The notes beneath the pieces are model-generated. The model made no database searches. It had not been told where the DNA came from and saw only the letters and a list, made by a program, of their open reading frames with translations. The translations under genes and the position numbers were made by a program. Positions 19,154 through 27,232 of a stretch of DNA of 64,000 bases are shown here, piece by piece (position 1 is the first letter of the stretch; each line of letters begins with the position of its first letter). The DNA comes from Mesorhizobium onobrychidis. GTDB lineage: Bacteria; Pseudomonadota; Alphaproteobacteria; Rhizobiales; Rhizobiaceae. The stretch covers positions 4,693,501-4,757,500 of the forward strand of contig NZ_CP062229.1 in assembly GCF_024707545.1 (NCBI RefSeq), in the 5' to 3' direction.

Positions 19154-20083
19154 ATGGCGCCGCGAAAAGTCATCATCACCTGCGCCGTCACCGGGTCGGT
19201 GCACACGCCGTCGATGTCGCCGCATCTGCCGGTGACGCCGGGCCAGATCGCCGCAGAGGCGATCGCCGCGGCGGAAGCCGGCGCTTCGATCCTGCATCTT
19301 CACGCCCGCGACCCGAAGGATGGGCGGCCGACCGCCGATCCTGATGCGTTCATGCAGTTCCTGCCGCGCATCAAGCAGGCGACCGATGCGGTGATCAACA
19401 TCACCACCGGCGGCTCCTCGCTGATGACGCTCGACCAGCGCCTGGCCGCACCGCTCAGGGCCGAGCCCGAAATGTGCTCGCTCAACATGGGCTCGATGAA
19501 TTTCGCGCTGTTCCCGATGCTCGACCGGCCAAGGCAATGGCAGCACGAGTGGGAGCCCAAGTTGCTGGAGGCAACCCGCGACACGATCTTCAAGAACACC
19601 TTTGCCGACATGGAGACCGTGCTCGAAAGACTTGGAAAGGGCTGCGGCACACGCTTCGAATTCGAATGCTACGATGTCGGCCACCTCTATTCGCTGGCGC
19701 ATTTTCGCGACCGAGGGGTGGTTTCGGGACCTCTGTTCATCCAGTTCGTGTTCGGCATACTGGGCGGTATCGGCGCCGATCCCGACAATCTGGTGCATAT
19801 GAAGCGCATCGCCGACAAATTATTCGGCGACAGCTATCAGTTTTCGGTGCTGGCCGCCGGGCGCCACCAGATGCCGATGATCTCGATTGCGGCGGCGATG
19901 GGCGGCAATGTCCGCGTCGGGTTGGAGGATAGCCTCTATGACGGGCCCCAGCTGGCAAAGTCCAATGCCGACCAGGTTCGCCGTATCCGCAGCGTGCTCG
20001 ACGGGCTGTCGCTTGACGTCGCCACGCCCGCTGAGGCGCGCGAGATGCTGGCACTCAAGGGCGGTGATAGGGTAGCGTTCTGA
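19154..20083 (+). CDS. Beta-keto acid cleavage enzyme (BKACE, DUF849 family)
   Basis: 309 aa. BKACE enzymes such as Kce (3-keto-5-aminohexanoate cleavage) condense a beta-keto acid with acetyl-CoA and release acetoacetate and a CoA thioester. The metal-binding HxH is present as LHLHARD (H48, H50), along with ITTGGSS, MCSLNMGSMNF, FECYDVGHLYSL, and the C-terminal VRVGLEDSLY. The metal is usually zinc. The start is 2 bases after the aminotransferase stop. In this operon it could act on the keto acid produced by transamination. Confidence 0.88.
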   Translation: MAPRKVIITCAVTGSVHTPSMSPHLPVTPGQIAAEAIAAAEAGASILHLHARDPKDGRPTADPDAFMQFLPRIKQATDAVINITTGGSSLMTLDQRLAAPLRAEPEMCSLNMGSMNFALFPMLDRPRQWQHEWEPKLLEATRDTIFKNTFADMETVLERLGKGCGTRFEFECYDVGHLYSLAHFRDRGVVSGPLFIQFVFGILGGIGADPDNLVHMKRIADKLFGDSYQFSVLAAGRHQMPMISIAAAMGGNVRVGLEDSLYDGPQLAKSNADQVRRIRSVLDGLSLDVATPAEAREMLALKGGDRVAF

Positions 20084-20105
20084 GATGGCCTGAGATGCTT
20101 GCAAA

Positions 20106-20621
20106 GTGACCAATCCAGCACGCAACGACATTCTCGTCCGGCCCGGAACTGTCGAGGACGTCGAAACCATCCATGCCGCGATCCTGCGGCTTGGCGCTCA
20201 TATCGGCGCGCCCGAGGAAATCACCTCGACGGCCGACGACCTCCGCACCTACGGCTTTGGCGAAAAACCTTCTTTCTCGACCCTGATCGCCGAAGTCGGC
20301 GGCGAGTTCGCCGGCCTCTGCCTCCATTTCCCGATCTTCTCGACCTGGATGGGGCGGCCTGGCGTCTATGTGCAGGACCTCTTTGTCGAAGACCGGTTTC
20401 GCGGCCGCAAGATCGGCGAACGCCTGCTGCGGCGTGTCGCGCGAGAATGCCGGAAAGATGGCGGCGTCTACCTCAGACTGTCCGTCGATACCGACAATGA
20501 AACCGCTAGGGCCTTTTACGAAAGACTGGGCATTGCCTGGTCGAGCTACGAGCAGGTGCAGAAGATCGTCGGCGACGCCTTCGTCGCTTTCGCCGACGCG
20601 CCAGAGGATGAGGGGAAATAA
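20106..20621 (+). CDS. GNAT-family N-acetyltransferase
   Basis: 171 aa. The acetyl-CoA binding loop is seen as VEDRFRGRKIGERLL (R/Q-x2-G-x-G/A type), preceded by the strand GVYVQDLFV and followed by LSVDTDNETARAFYERLG. It resembles diamine (spermidine/spermine) N-acetyltransferase-like members. It starts with GTG at 20106; no strong ribosome site is visible. Its stop overlaps the ATG of the amidohydrolase by one base. Acetylase and deacetylase side by side suggests that N-acetyl amines are pathway intermediates. Confidence 0.8.
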   Translation: MTNPARNDILVRPGTVEDVETIHAAILRLGAHIGAPEEITSTADDLRTYGFGEKPSFSTLIAEVGGEFAGLCLHFPIFSTWMGRPGVYVQDLFVEDRFRGRKIGERLLRRVARECRKDGGVYLRLSVDTDNETARAFYERLGIAWSSYEQVQKIVGDAFVAFADAPEDEGK

Positions 20622-21649
20622 TGAAAGCCTTCTATGCCGAAGAACAGAAGCGCCATGATCCCAAGGCGTTCCTCTCCAGCGGTGCCCAAAAGCCCAATCC
20701 GGAAAAACCGGAACGGGTCGAACGGCTGCTCGCCGGCGCAAAGGCCGCCGGCTGCACGATCGAACGGCCGAGAGATCACGGGCTTGGTCCGGTTGCGGCG
20801 GTGCATACGCCCGAATACCTCGATTTTCTCGAACACATATTCGCGCGCTGGCAGCGCATCGAGGGCGCTTCGGCGGAAGTGATTCCCAACATCCACCCGA
20901 TAGCGCGGGACGGCTCCTATCCGGCCTCGGCGGTCGGCCAGGCCGGCTACCACATGGCCGACACCGCTTGCCCGATCTCCGGCGAGACATGGCATAGCGC
21001 GCTGTGGAGCGCCTGGAGCGCGGTTGAAGCCGCCGAGGCGGTGATGGCGGGTGCGCCGGCTGCCTATGCGCTGTGCCGTCCGCCCGGCCACCACGCCTTT
21101 GCCGATGTCGCCGGCGGCTTCTGCTTCATCAACAATTCGGCGATCGCGGCACAGGCACTACGCAAGAATGCAGCGCGGGTGGCGATCCTCGATGTCGACC
21201 TGCATCACGGCAACGGCACGCAAGGCATTTTCTATGCGCGGCCGGACGTGCTCACCGTCTCGTTGCATGCCGATCCGGTGCGCTTCTATCCGTTCTTCTG
21301 GGGTCATGCCGACGAGCGCGGCGAAAGGCCCGGTCTCGGCTACAATCTCAACCTGCCGCTGGCGCGCAAATCCGGCGATGCCGCGTTCCTCGAAGCACTC
21401 GACGTGGCTTTCCAGCGCATCCGCGCCTTTGCGCCCGAAGCGCTTGTCGTGGCGCTCGGCCTCGACGCCTTCGAGGGCGATCCGTTCGGCGGGCTGTCGG
21501 TGACGACACCGGGATTCTCGCGCATCGGCGAGGCTATCGCCGGCCTCGACCTGCCGATGGTCATCGTGCAGGAGGGCGGCTATCTCTGCGACGAGCTCGG
21601 CGACAATCTTACTGCCTTCCTCACCGGATTCGGCGGCAAGAAGCGGTGA
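20621..21649 (+). CDS. Acetylpolyamine amidohydrolase (histone deacetylase family)
   Basis: 342 aa, almost the same length as Mycoplana ramosa acetylpolyamine amidohydrolase. Catalytic residues line up by position: GHH at 156-158, zinc ligands D193 and H195 in DVDLHHGNG, D282 in GLDAFEGDP, and the transition-state Tyr in QEGGY. It is expected to remove acetyl groups from N-acetyl putrescine, cadaverine or longer polyamines with zinc. It overlaps the upstream GNAT stop by one base (TAATG). It is the last gene of the operon; the next gene is convergent 18 bases away. Confidence 0.88.
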   Translation: MKAFYAEEQKRHDPKAFLSSGAQKPNPEKPERVERLLAGAKAAGCTIERPRDHGLGPVAAVHTPEYLDFLEHIFARWQRIEGASAEVIPNIHPIARDGSYPASAVGQAGYHMADTACPISGETWHSALWSAWSAVEAAEAVMAGAPAAYALCRPPGHHAFADVAGGFCFINNSAIAAQALRKNAARVAILDVDLHHGNGTQGIFYARPDVLTVSLHADPVRFYPFFWGHADERGERPGLGYNLNLPLARKSGDAAFLEALDVAFQRIRAFAPEALVVALGLDAFEGDPFGGLSVTTPGFSRIGEAIAGLDLPMVIVQEGGYLCDELGDNLTAFLTGFGGKKR

Positions 21650-21667
21650 TATCAGCCGGATGCTGCG

Positions 21668-22933
21668 TCAGAACCGCTCCTGTCGCAGCATGGCGATGAC
21701 ACGGCGCACGCTCTCCAGCGTCTCGTCGATCTCGGCCGCCGTGTTGTAATGGGCGATACCGATGCGCACGACGCCATGCTCGGCTGGAATGCCGAGTTGG
21801 TGGACGATCTCCCAGGCATAGTTGTGGCCGGACCACAGGAAGATGTTTTCCGCATTCATCTGCCGCACAATTGTCTCAGGCACGATGCCGTCGACCGTGA
21901 ACGAGACCGTCGGCACGCGCTCCCCGACAAGCGCCGGATCGGTGATGCCGTGAATGATCAGGCCGGAAATATCCGACAGGCAGTCGATCAACCTTTGCGC
22001 CAACGGGTTTTCGTAAGCGGTTGATACTTCGAACGCCTTGGCGATCTTCTGCCGCCGCGATCCTCTCTCGCCGGCTGCCTTGCCCAGTCCCTCGAAATGG
22101 CCAACGGCGGCCGTCAGCCCGGCCAGCAGCTCGATCTGCGGCGTGCCGAGCTCGAACCGCTCCGGCAGAGCGTCGGACGAACAGCGGCACTTGTGCGGTT
22201 TCAGAGCATCGATGACATCCAGCCTGCCCCATAGGATGCCCATATGCGGGCCGAAGAATTTATAGGCCGAGCAGATCAGGAAATCGCAGCCGATGTCCCT
22301 GACGTCGATCAGGCCGTGCGGCGCGAACTGCACGGCGTCCACATAGACCAGCGCGCCGGCCTGCTTGGCGATGCGGGTCAGCGCCTTCACCCGGTTGATC
22401 GAGCCGGTCAGATTGCTGGCGTAGTTCAAGGCCACGAGCCGCGTCCTGTCGGTGAGCAGTGTAGCAAGCGCCGCCTCCTCGATCTGCCAGCTCTGCTGGT
22501 CGAAAGGCAGCCAGCGCACGACGAGGCCAAGGTCTTCGGCCAGTTGCAGCCAGGGCGACACGTTGCCTTCGTGATCCATGCGGGTGAGGATGATCTCGTC
22601 GCCCGGTTTCATCGTGCAGCCGAGCGTGCGCGACATGTGGTAGGTCAACGTCGTCATGTTGGCGCCGATGATGATTTCCTGCGGGCTTGCAGCACCCAGG
22701 AAATCGGCCATCGCCGCATGGGCGTCGTCGACGATTTGTTGCGCCGCGATCGTGGTTTCGAAAAAACCGCCGAGATTGGCATTGGTGGTCAGCAGGCAGC
22801 GCGATACCGCGTCGGCGACCGCTTGCGGCACCTGCGTGCCGGCAGGGTTGTCGAGATAGATGCGGCGACGGCCCTTGTCGGTCAGCGAAAGCGCCGGAAA
22901 TTTCTCGCGCACGGCGTCGATCGGAAAATTCAC
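21668..22933 (-). CDS. Cysteine desulfurase-like class V aminotransferase (VC1184 subfamily)
   Basis: 421 aa PLP protein of the class V fold. Motifs: RRRIYLDNPAGTQVP at the N-terminus, GANMTTLTYHMSR, RMDHEGNVSPW, YVDAVQFAPH, and the PLP lysine in CSAYKFFGPHMG. It matches the 'cysteine desulfurase-like' subfamily known as TIGR01976, whose reaction is not established. It lacks the Suf or Isc partners expected of a true desulfurase. It converges with the amidohydrolase gene and is followed in reverse order by an aldo/keto reductase upstream. Confidence 0.85.
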   Translation of the reverse strand: MNFPIDAVREKFPALSLTDKGRRRIYLDNPAGTQVPQAVADAVSRCLLTTNANLGGFFETTIAAQQIVDDAHAAMADFLGAASPQEIIIGANMTTLTYHMSRTLGCTMKPGDEIILTRMDHEGNVSPWLQLAEDLGLVVRWLPFDQQSWQIEEAALATLLTDRTRLVALNYASNLTGSINRVKALTRIAKQAGALVYVDAVQFAPHGLIDVRDIGCDFLICSAYKFFGPHMGILWGRLDVIDALKPHKCRCSSDALPERFELGTPQIELLAGLTAAVGHFEGLGKAAGERGSRRQKIAKAFEVSTAYENPLAQRLIDCLSDISGLIIHGITDPALVGERVPTVSFTVDGIVPETIVRQMNAENIFLWSGHNYAWEIVHQLGIPAEHGVVRIGIAHYNTAAEIDETLESVRRVIAMLRQERF

Positions 22934-22987
22934 TTCTGCCCCCTTCCCCTTGTAATCATTTGATAACTTCGCTCTCGGCCGTGTTGC

Positions 22988-24055
22988 TCACGGGCACGGA
23001 TTGCCGACACGCTGGTGGATTGCATCGACCGCCTTCTGCATGTCCTCGCTCCAGACGACGTCGGCGGAAGACAGCGCCATTTCGAGCTGCGAAATGGTCG
23101 TCGCGCCGATGATGCTCGAGGTGACAAAGGGCCGGCTCGTGACATAGGCGTTGGCAAACAATGCCGGCTCCATGCCGAAAGAGCGCGCCAGCTTGTTGTA
23201 CTCGAGCTGCGCTTCGGCGGCATTGGGCGTCTCGTAGCGCTGGCCCCGGTTGAAAAGCTGAGAACGCGAGCCCTGCGGCCGCGAGCCATGATCGTATTTG
23301 CCGGTCAGGTAACCTTGTCCCAGCGGCGAATAGGCGAGCAGGGAAACCTGTTCGCGCTCGCAGACCTCAGCGAGATTCACCTCGAACGTGCGGTTGACGA
23401 AATTATAGGCGTTCTGCAGCGACACCAGGCGCGGACCGAGGCCCTTGTCGGATTCGGCGATGAATCGCATGACGCCCCAGGAGCTCTCGTTCGACAGGCC
23501 GAAATGGCGGATTTTTCCAGCCTTCACTAATTCGTCGAAGACGGCGAGCGTCTCGGTGATCGGCGTCTCTTCGGCCGGTGCGCCGACGGAATCGGCTCGT
23601 AGCGCGACGGCGCCGACGCGGTTCGGGTTGGCACCCCACGGCACCGCGCGCTCCGGCCAATGGATCTGATAGAGATCGAGATAATCGGTGTTGAGCCTGA
23701 TCAGCGATTTTTCGACGGCATCGAAGATGTCGGCGCGCACCAGCTTCGACGGGCGCCCGCCGCGGAACCATGTGTTGGCGGTGCGGCCAACCACCTTCGA
23801 GGCGAGGATCACTTGATCGCGGTTGCGCTTCGCTTTCATCCAGCTGCCGATGATCTTCTCGGTCCAGCCTTGCGTCTCCGCCTTGGGTGGGATCGGGTAA
23901 AGCTCGGCAGTGTCGATGAAGTTGACGCCGCGCGAAAAGGCCAGATCCATCTGGGCGTGGCCGTCCGCTTCGGTGTTCTGCTGGCCCCAGGTCATCGATC
24001 CCAAGCAGATCTGGGAAACAAGAAGATCGGTCCGACCGAGGCGGCGTTTGTGCAT
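22988..24055 (-). CDS. NADPH-dependent aldo/keto reductase
   Basis: 355 aa, TIM-barrel AKR of the Tas/MocA type. The tetrad is recognisable: Asp in NFIDTAELYPI with Tyr just after it, Lys in VILASKVVG, and His in DLYQIHWPER. NADP-binding segments follow (YSPLGQGYLTGKYD, SSIIGATTISQLE). The ATG at 24055 has ggagaaag upstream; the frame is open further upstream but without homology. The substrate is not predictable. It is probably co-transcribed with the class V aminotransferase gene 54 bases downstream. Confidence 0.88.
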   Translation of the reverse strand: MHKRRLGRTDLLVSQICLGSMTWGQQNTEADGHAQMDLAFSRGVNFIDTAELYPIPPKAETQGWTEKIIGSWMKAKRNRDQVILASKVVGRTANTWFRGGRPSKLVRADIFDAVEKSLIRLNTDYLDLYQIHWPERAVPWGANPNRVGAVALRADSVGAPAEETPITETLAVFDELVKAGKIRHFGLSNESSWGVMRFIAESDKGLGPRLVSLQNAYNFVNRTFEVNLAEVCEREQVSLLAYSPLGQGYLTGKYDHGSRPQGSRSQLFNRGQRYETPNAAEAQLEYNKLARSFGMEPALFANAYVTSRPFVTSSIIGATTISQLEMALSSADVVWSEDMQKAVDAIHQRVGNPCP

Positions 24056-24436
24056 GGAACTTTCTCCGGCGGGAATTTTTTGCGCGGCTGCGCGGGAAGG
24101 AAGCCACAGCATACAGGAATGCGCGGGCTGTCTCCAAGCCCGCCGCCAATCGCCTGCGACTTTTCCATGAAATCCAGCCAAGGGCTACGCGGCAGCCAAC
24201 AAAAAGCCGGACTGCATTTTCATGCAGTCCGGAAATTTCGCCAGGAATGGCGAGGAAAAACCGGCCCTGTGCCGGCATTCAGCTATACGGTCAGCCCGCG
24301 CCGGAAGTTTCACGGGTCAGGTCGATTGCGATCAAAAAAGCCTGCGCAGCATGGCTGCCATGCAAATGCTGCACTGCACAATTGTCATGATTTGCCTATA
24401 TTGCGAGTCGGGGAGGACCAACCAGGGGCTTGAATC
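24056..24436. other. Intergenic region between divergent genes with minus-strand terminators
   Basis: About 380 bases between the aldo/keto reductase and a 54-aa ORF. No coding sequence is supported. It holds two terminator-like hairpins oriented on the minus strand (listed separately) and a short palindrome gcatggctgccatgc near 24350-24364. Confidence 0.5.
24201..24275 (-). terminator. Two tandem minus-strand intrinsic-terminator-like hairpins
   Basis: Reading the minus strand, stem ccggc/gccgg (24271-24275 with 24261-24265) is followed by TTTTT. Further on, a 10-bp stem ccggactgca/tgcagtccgg (24223-24232 with 24207-24216) is followed by gcTTTTTG. No annotated minus-strand gene ends nearby. 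The closest is the DUF1993 gene, ending about 380 bases upstream of the first hairpin. Confidence 0.55.
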
Positions 24437-24601
24437 ATGGGTTTCCTCACTGAAATGTTCGCTCGTCCGCGTCCGCAGGAACATCTGCGCTACCGCGCGG
24501 CTCTGGCGCTGCTTCATTCAATGAGCAATGCCGACCGTGCCGACATCGGCATCAAACCAGCCGACTTCCCGCGCGTCGCCCGCGAAATGTCCTCACGCTA
24601 G
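24437..24601 (+). CDS. Small DUF1127/YjiS-like protein
   Basis: 54 aa, translated by hand: starts MGFLTEMFARPRPQEHLRYR, then RAALALLHSMSNADRADIGI, ending in AREMSSR. The 'L-x-x-M-S/T-x-x-x-x-x-DIGI' motif resembles the DUF1127 core, whose members are small basic proteins, some linked to phosphate/RNA metabolism in alphaproteobacteria. A ggggagg lies about 20 bases upstream. It is short, so moderate confidence. Confidence 0.6.
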   Translation: MGFLTEMFARPRPQEHLRYRAALALLHSMSNADRADIGIKPADFPRVAREMSSR

Positions 24602-24651
24602 TCAGCTCGTACGATATCCCGGCTCGACCGGGATATCGCCTCGCCAATTCT

Positions 24652-25158
24652 TCAACGCGATCCTATGAAAATCGCCTTGCTCAGCGGCACGCCATTGTGG
24701 CGCAGGATGTCGTAGGCGGTGGTCACGTGGAAGTAGAAATTGGGCATGGCGAGATGCAGCAGATACTGCATGCCGGCCATCGAGAATTCGCGCTGGCCAA
24801 GTTTCAGCTCGATCATTCTGTCGTCGGAGCCGTCCATATCGCCAGCCGAGAACGTCGCCAGATGGTCGACGGTCTTGGCGAGGCGCGCCTGGAGATCGGC
24901 AAAGCTCGCCTCGTTGTCTTCGTACTTCGGCACCTCGCGGCCGGCCAGCCGCGACGGCGCGCCCTTGGCGTGGTCGGTGGCAATCTGCACCTGCCTCGTC
25001 AACGCGTACATGTCCGGCGCCAGCCTCGACGTCAAAAACACCTGCGGGTCGATCTTGCGGTCGAGCGCATTCTGCTCGGCTGTCGAAAGCACGTTGGATA
25101 GCGCCTTCAACCTGGCCGAAAACACCGGCACGGACGCTTCGTACATCGATATGGTCAC
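24652..25158 (-). CDS. DUF1993 family protein (DinB-like helical bundle)
   Basis: 168 aa, all-helical. It starts with MTISMYEASVPVFSARLKAL, contains LAPDMYALTRQVQIATDHAK and ends with FYFHVTTAYDILRHNGVPL, with histidines spaced as in DinB-like metal-binding four-helix bundles. The family is uncharacterised. The start is at the ATG 25158, preceded by aggagactcacg. It is a single gene, divergent from the exported DUF1176-like gene. Confidence 0.85.
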   Translation of the reverse strand: MTISMYEASVPVFSARLKALSNVLSTAEQNALDRKIDPQVFLTSRLAPDMYALTRQVQIATDHAKGAPSRLAGREVPKYEDNEASFADLQARLAKTVDHLATFSAGDMDGSDDRMIELKLGQREFSMAGMQYLLHLAMPNFYFHVTTAYDILRHNGVPLSKAIFIGSR

Positions 25159-25279
25159 GTGAGTCTCCTATCCTGCGGGAACGCCGACGCGGACCTAGCG
25201 CCTCCGCGGGCGAATCTTCAAGCGTCACCACGTCGCCGCAATCGGTATGATAGGATTTCCCATCTGGTGGAGATTCCCG

Positions 25280-26329
25280 ATGAGAAGCGCCCTTTTTGCA
25301 GCGACCGCTTTTTTCTCCCTTGCCGTGACAGGCCAGCCAGTGCTCGCCGCCGAAGCGCCCTATGTCGACGACAGGTCGGACGCCGAGGCGGTCATCCGTT
25401 CGCTCTACAGCGCCATCAACCGGCAAGAATTCGCGCGCGCCTGGGACTATTTCGGCGACACCAAGCCGGCCAAGGATTTCGATGCGTTCGTCAAGGGCTA
25501 TGACGGCACCGAAAGGGTCGATGTCAAAACCGGCGGCGTGTCGGACGACGGTGCGGCCGGCAGCATCTATTACAATGTTCCGGTTGCCATCCGGGCGACA
25601 GCCAAGGACGGCAGCGAAAATGTCTTTGCCGGTTGCTATACGTTGCGCCAGGTCAATGCCCAGATCCAGGAACCGCTATTCCGCCCGATCTTCATCGACA
25701 AGGGCGCTTTGAAACCGTCCAAGGCCGATTTCGAGGACGCTGTGCCGGAAAGCTGCGGCGACGGACCGCCGCCGCCGAAGAAGGATGCGGCGCTGGAGCA
25801 GGCCAAGAAGGCGTTTGCGGCCACTTATGGCGACCAGTGCGACAAGGAAATGCCCGGCGGCGAGCCTTTGGCAGAGCCGGACGCCTACTCCCTCCGCTAC
25901 AAGGATGCGGGCGCCGAGACCGATGAGCCCGAACGCGAGACGCGGCTGTTCCGCTTCTTCTGCTCGATGGCTGCCTACAATGAGAGTGCCGTCTACTATG
26001 TCTACGACGACGTATCCGGTGTCCGGCAGCTGCAGTTCGCCTCGCCGGAACTCGATATCCACTATGAGAACAACAATAGCGAAGGCAAGGTCGAGGCGAT
26101 CAACGTCGTCGGCTTCGAGACAGACGACCAGTTGGTCAATTCCGAATATGACGACGCCACCAAGACGATCTCGTCGCTCAACAAGTGGCGCGGCGTCGGC
26201 GATGCCTCGTCAGCTGGCACCTATCTGTTTCGCAACGGCAATTTCTCGCTGGTGCAGTATGATGTCGACGCCTCCTATGACGGCGAGATCAACCCGCAGA
26301 CGGTGGTGGACTACAACACCGCGCCTTAA
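25280..26329 (+). CDS. Exported DUF1176-like protein
   Basis: 349 aa. The ATG at 25280 has GGAG 7 bases upstream and gives a clean signal peptide (RSALFAATAFFSLAVTGQPV, cleavage near VLAAEA). The mature part opens with a segment like a nuclear-transport-factor fold (AEAVIRSLYSAINRQEFARAW). A second region has DUF1176-like features (YYVYDDVSGVRQLQFASPEL, WRGVGDASSAGTYLFRNGNF). It is probably periplasmic; function unknown. It overlaps the 3' end of the convergent hydrolase gene by 4 bases. Confidence 0.75.
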   Translation: MRSALFAATAFFSLAVTGQPVLAAEAPYVDDRSDAEAVIRSLYSAINRQEFARAWDYFGDTKPAKDFDAFVKGYDGTERVDVKTGGVSDDGAAGSIYYNVPVAIRATAKDGSENVFAGCYTLRQVNAQIQEPLFRPIFIDKGALKPSKADFEDAVPESCGDGPPPPKKDAALEQAKKAFAATYGDQCDKEMPGGEPLAEPDAYSLRYKDAGAETDEPERETRLFRFFCSMAAYNESAVYYVYDDVSGVRQLQFASPELDIHYENNNSEGKVEAINVVGFETDDQLVNSEYDDATKTISSLNKWRGVGDASSAGTYLFRNGNFSLVQYDVDASYDGEINPQTVVDYNTAP

Positions 26330-27201
26330 GGGGCCTTCGACAGCATCCAGTTGAGCGTGCCGCGCCAGTCGGTCATGCGGATCGGCGTGCCATGCGTGCC
26401 CGTCTCGAAACGGACAAAGCGGGCCGGATAGGTTTTCGATTTGGCCAGGATCGAACGGAAGAAGGCTTCCTGTTTCTCGACCGGAAACACCGGATCCCTG
26501 CTGCCCTGGCCAAAGAAGACCGGGACACGGCGCTTGAAGGCCGGGCTGGAGAAGAAACTCTCATCCCAAAGCGAGCCGAGCAGCAGCAGCCCGTCGATGC
26601 GGTCGCCCAAATCCTTGCGGGCGGCAAGCTTCCAACACAGTGCGCCGCCCATCGAGCCGCAGGCAACGAAGATCTTCGCGCCCGGCGACCGTTCGGCATA
26701 GTGGCCGATCAGCGCGGCGATTTGCGCCGCGCCGGTGTCGCCGAAATCGGAGAAATCAGGCGACAGATAGAGGCCGCCATTGCCGGCCATCAGGTTCTTG
26801 ACGCGGTTGAAATTGCCGCCAAAGGTGAAGTCGTCGACGCCCTGCTTGCGGCTGCCGCCCTGCCCGTGCAGGTAGAGCACGATAATGCCGGCGCCTTGCG
26901 TGCGGCCGACGGCGACGTGGCGGATCTTGCCGGCATCGGTCTTCAGCGACAGATCCTGCTGCTTTTTTCGCACGCCGGTGTCGACATACTGCGCGTGTGC
27001 GCGGCGTTCCGGCACTTCGTCGCGGGCGTTGATATCGCGCAGTTCACGATAATCGATGACCGTATAGGCGCCATTGTTCTCGGATGAGAGCGTGGCCTGA
27101 TAGGCGAACAGATCATCCTTGAATGGCTTTAGCGTCTGACCATGCGCCAAACCCGAAAACAAAAGAAAAATCGAGGTCAGAAGGGGTAAACGGAGAGCCA
27201 T
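26326..27201 (-). CDS. Exported alpha/beta hydrolase
   Basis: 291 aa with a signal peptide (LRLPLLTSIFLLFSGLAHGQ). Hydrolase features: VLYLHGQGGSRKQG for the oxyanion region, FVACGSMGGALCW for the nucleophile elbow (GSMGG), GQGSRDPVFPVEKQ for the acid loop and ETGTHGTP for the catalytic His. It may be a phospholipase/carboxylesterase-like enzyme acting in the periplasm. It is the last gene of the cox-type maturation run, 31 bases after the molybdopterin protein; whether it belongs functionally to it is unclear. Confidence 0.8.
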   Translation of the reverse strand: MALRLPLLTSIFLLFSGLAHGQTLKPFKDDLFAYQATLSSENNGAYTVIDYRELRDINARDEVPERRAHAQYVDTGVRKKQQDLSLKTDAGKIRHVAVGRTQGAGIIVLYLHGQGGSRKQGVDDFTFGGNFNRVKNLMAGNGGLYLSPDFSDFGDTGAAQIAALIGHYAERSPGAKIFVACGSMGGALCWKLAARKDLGDRIDGLLLLGSLWDESFFSSPAFKRRVPVFFGQGSRDPVFPVEKQEAFFRSILAKSKTYPARFVRFETGTHGTPIRMTDWRGTLNWMLSKAP

Positions 27202-27232
27202 GCCAAAGGCATGGTTTTTCGGCCTCGGTTTG

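Noticed and set aside
21668-22933. True SufS/IscS cysteine desulfurase
   Set aside because: No suf or isc partner genes are nearby and the motifs match the uncharacterised VC1184-type subfamily, so I call it desulfurase-like only.
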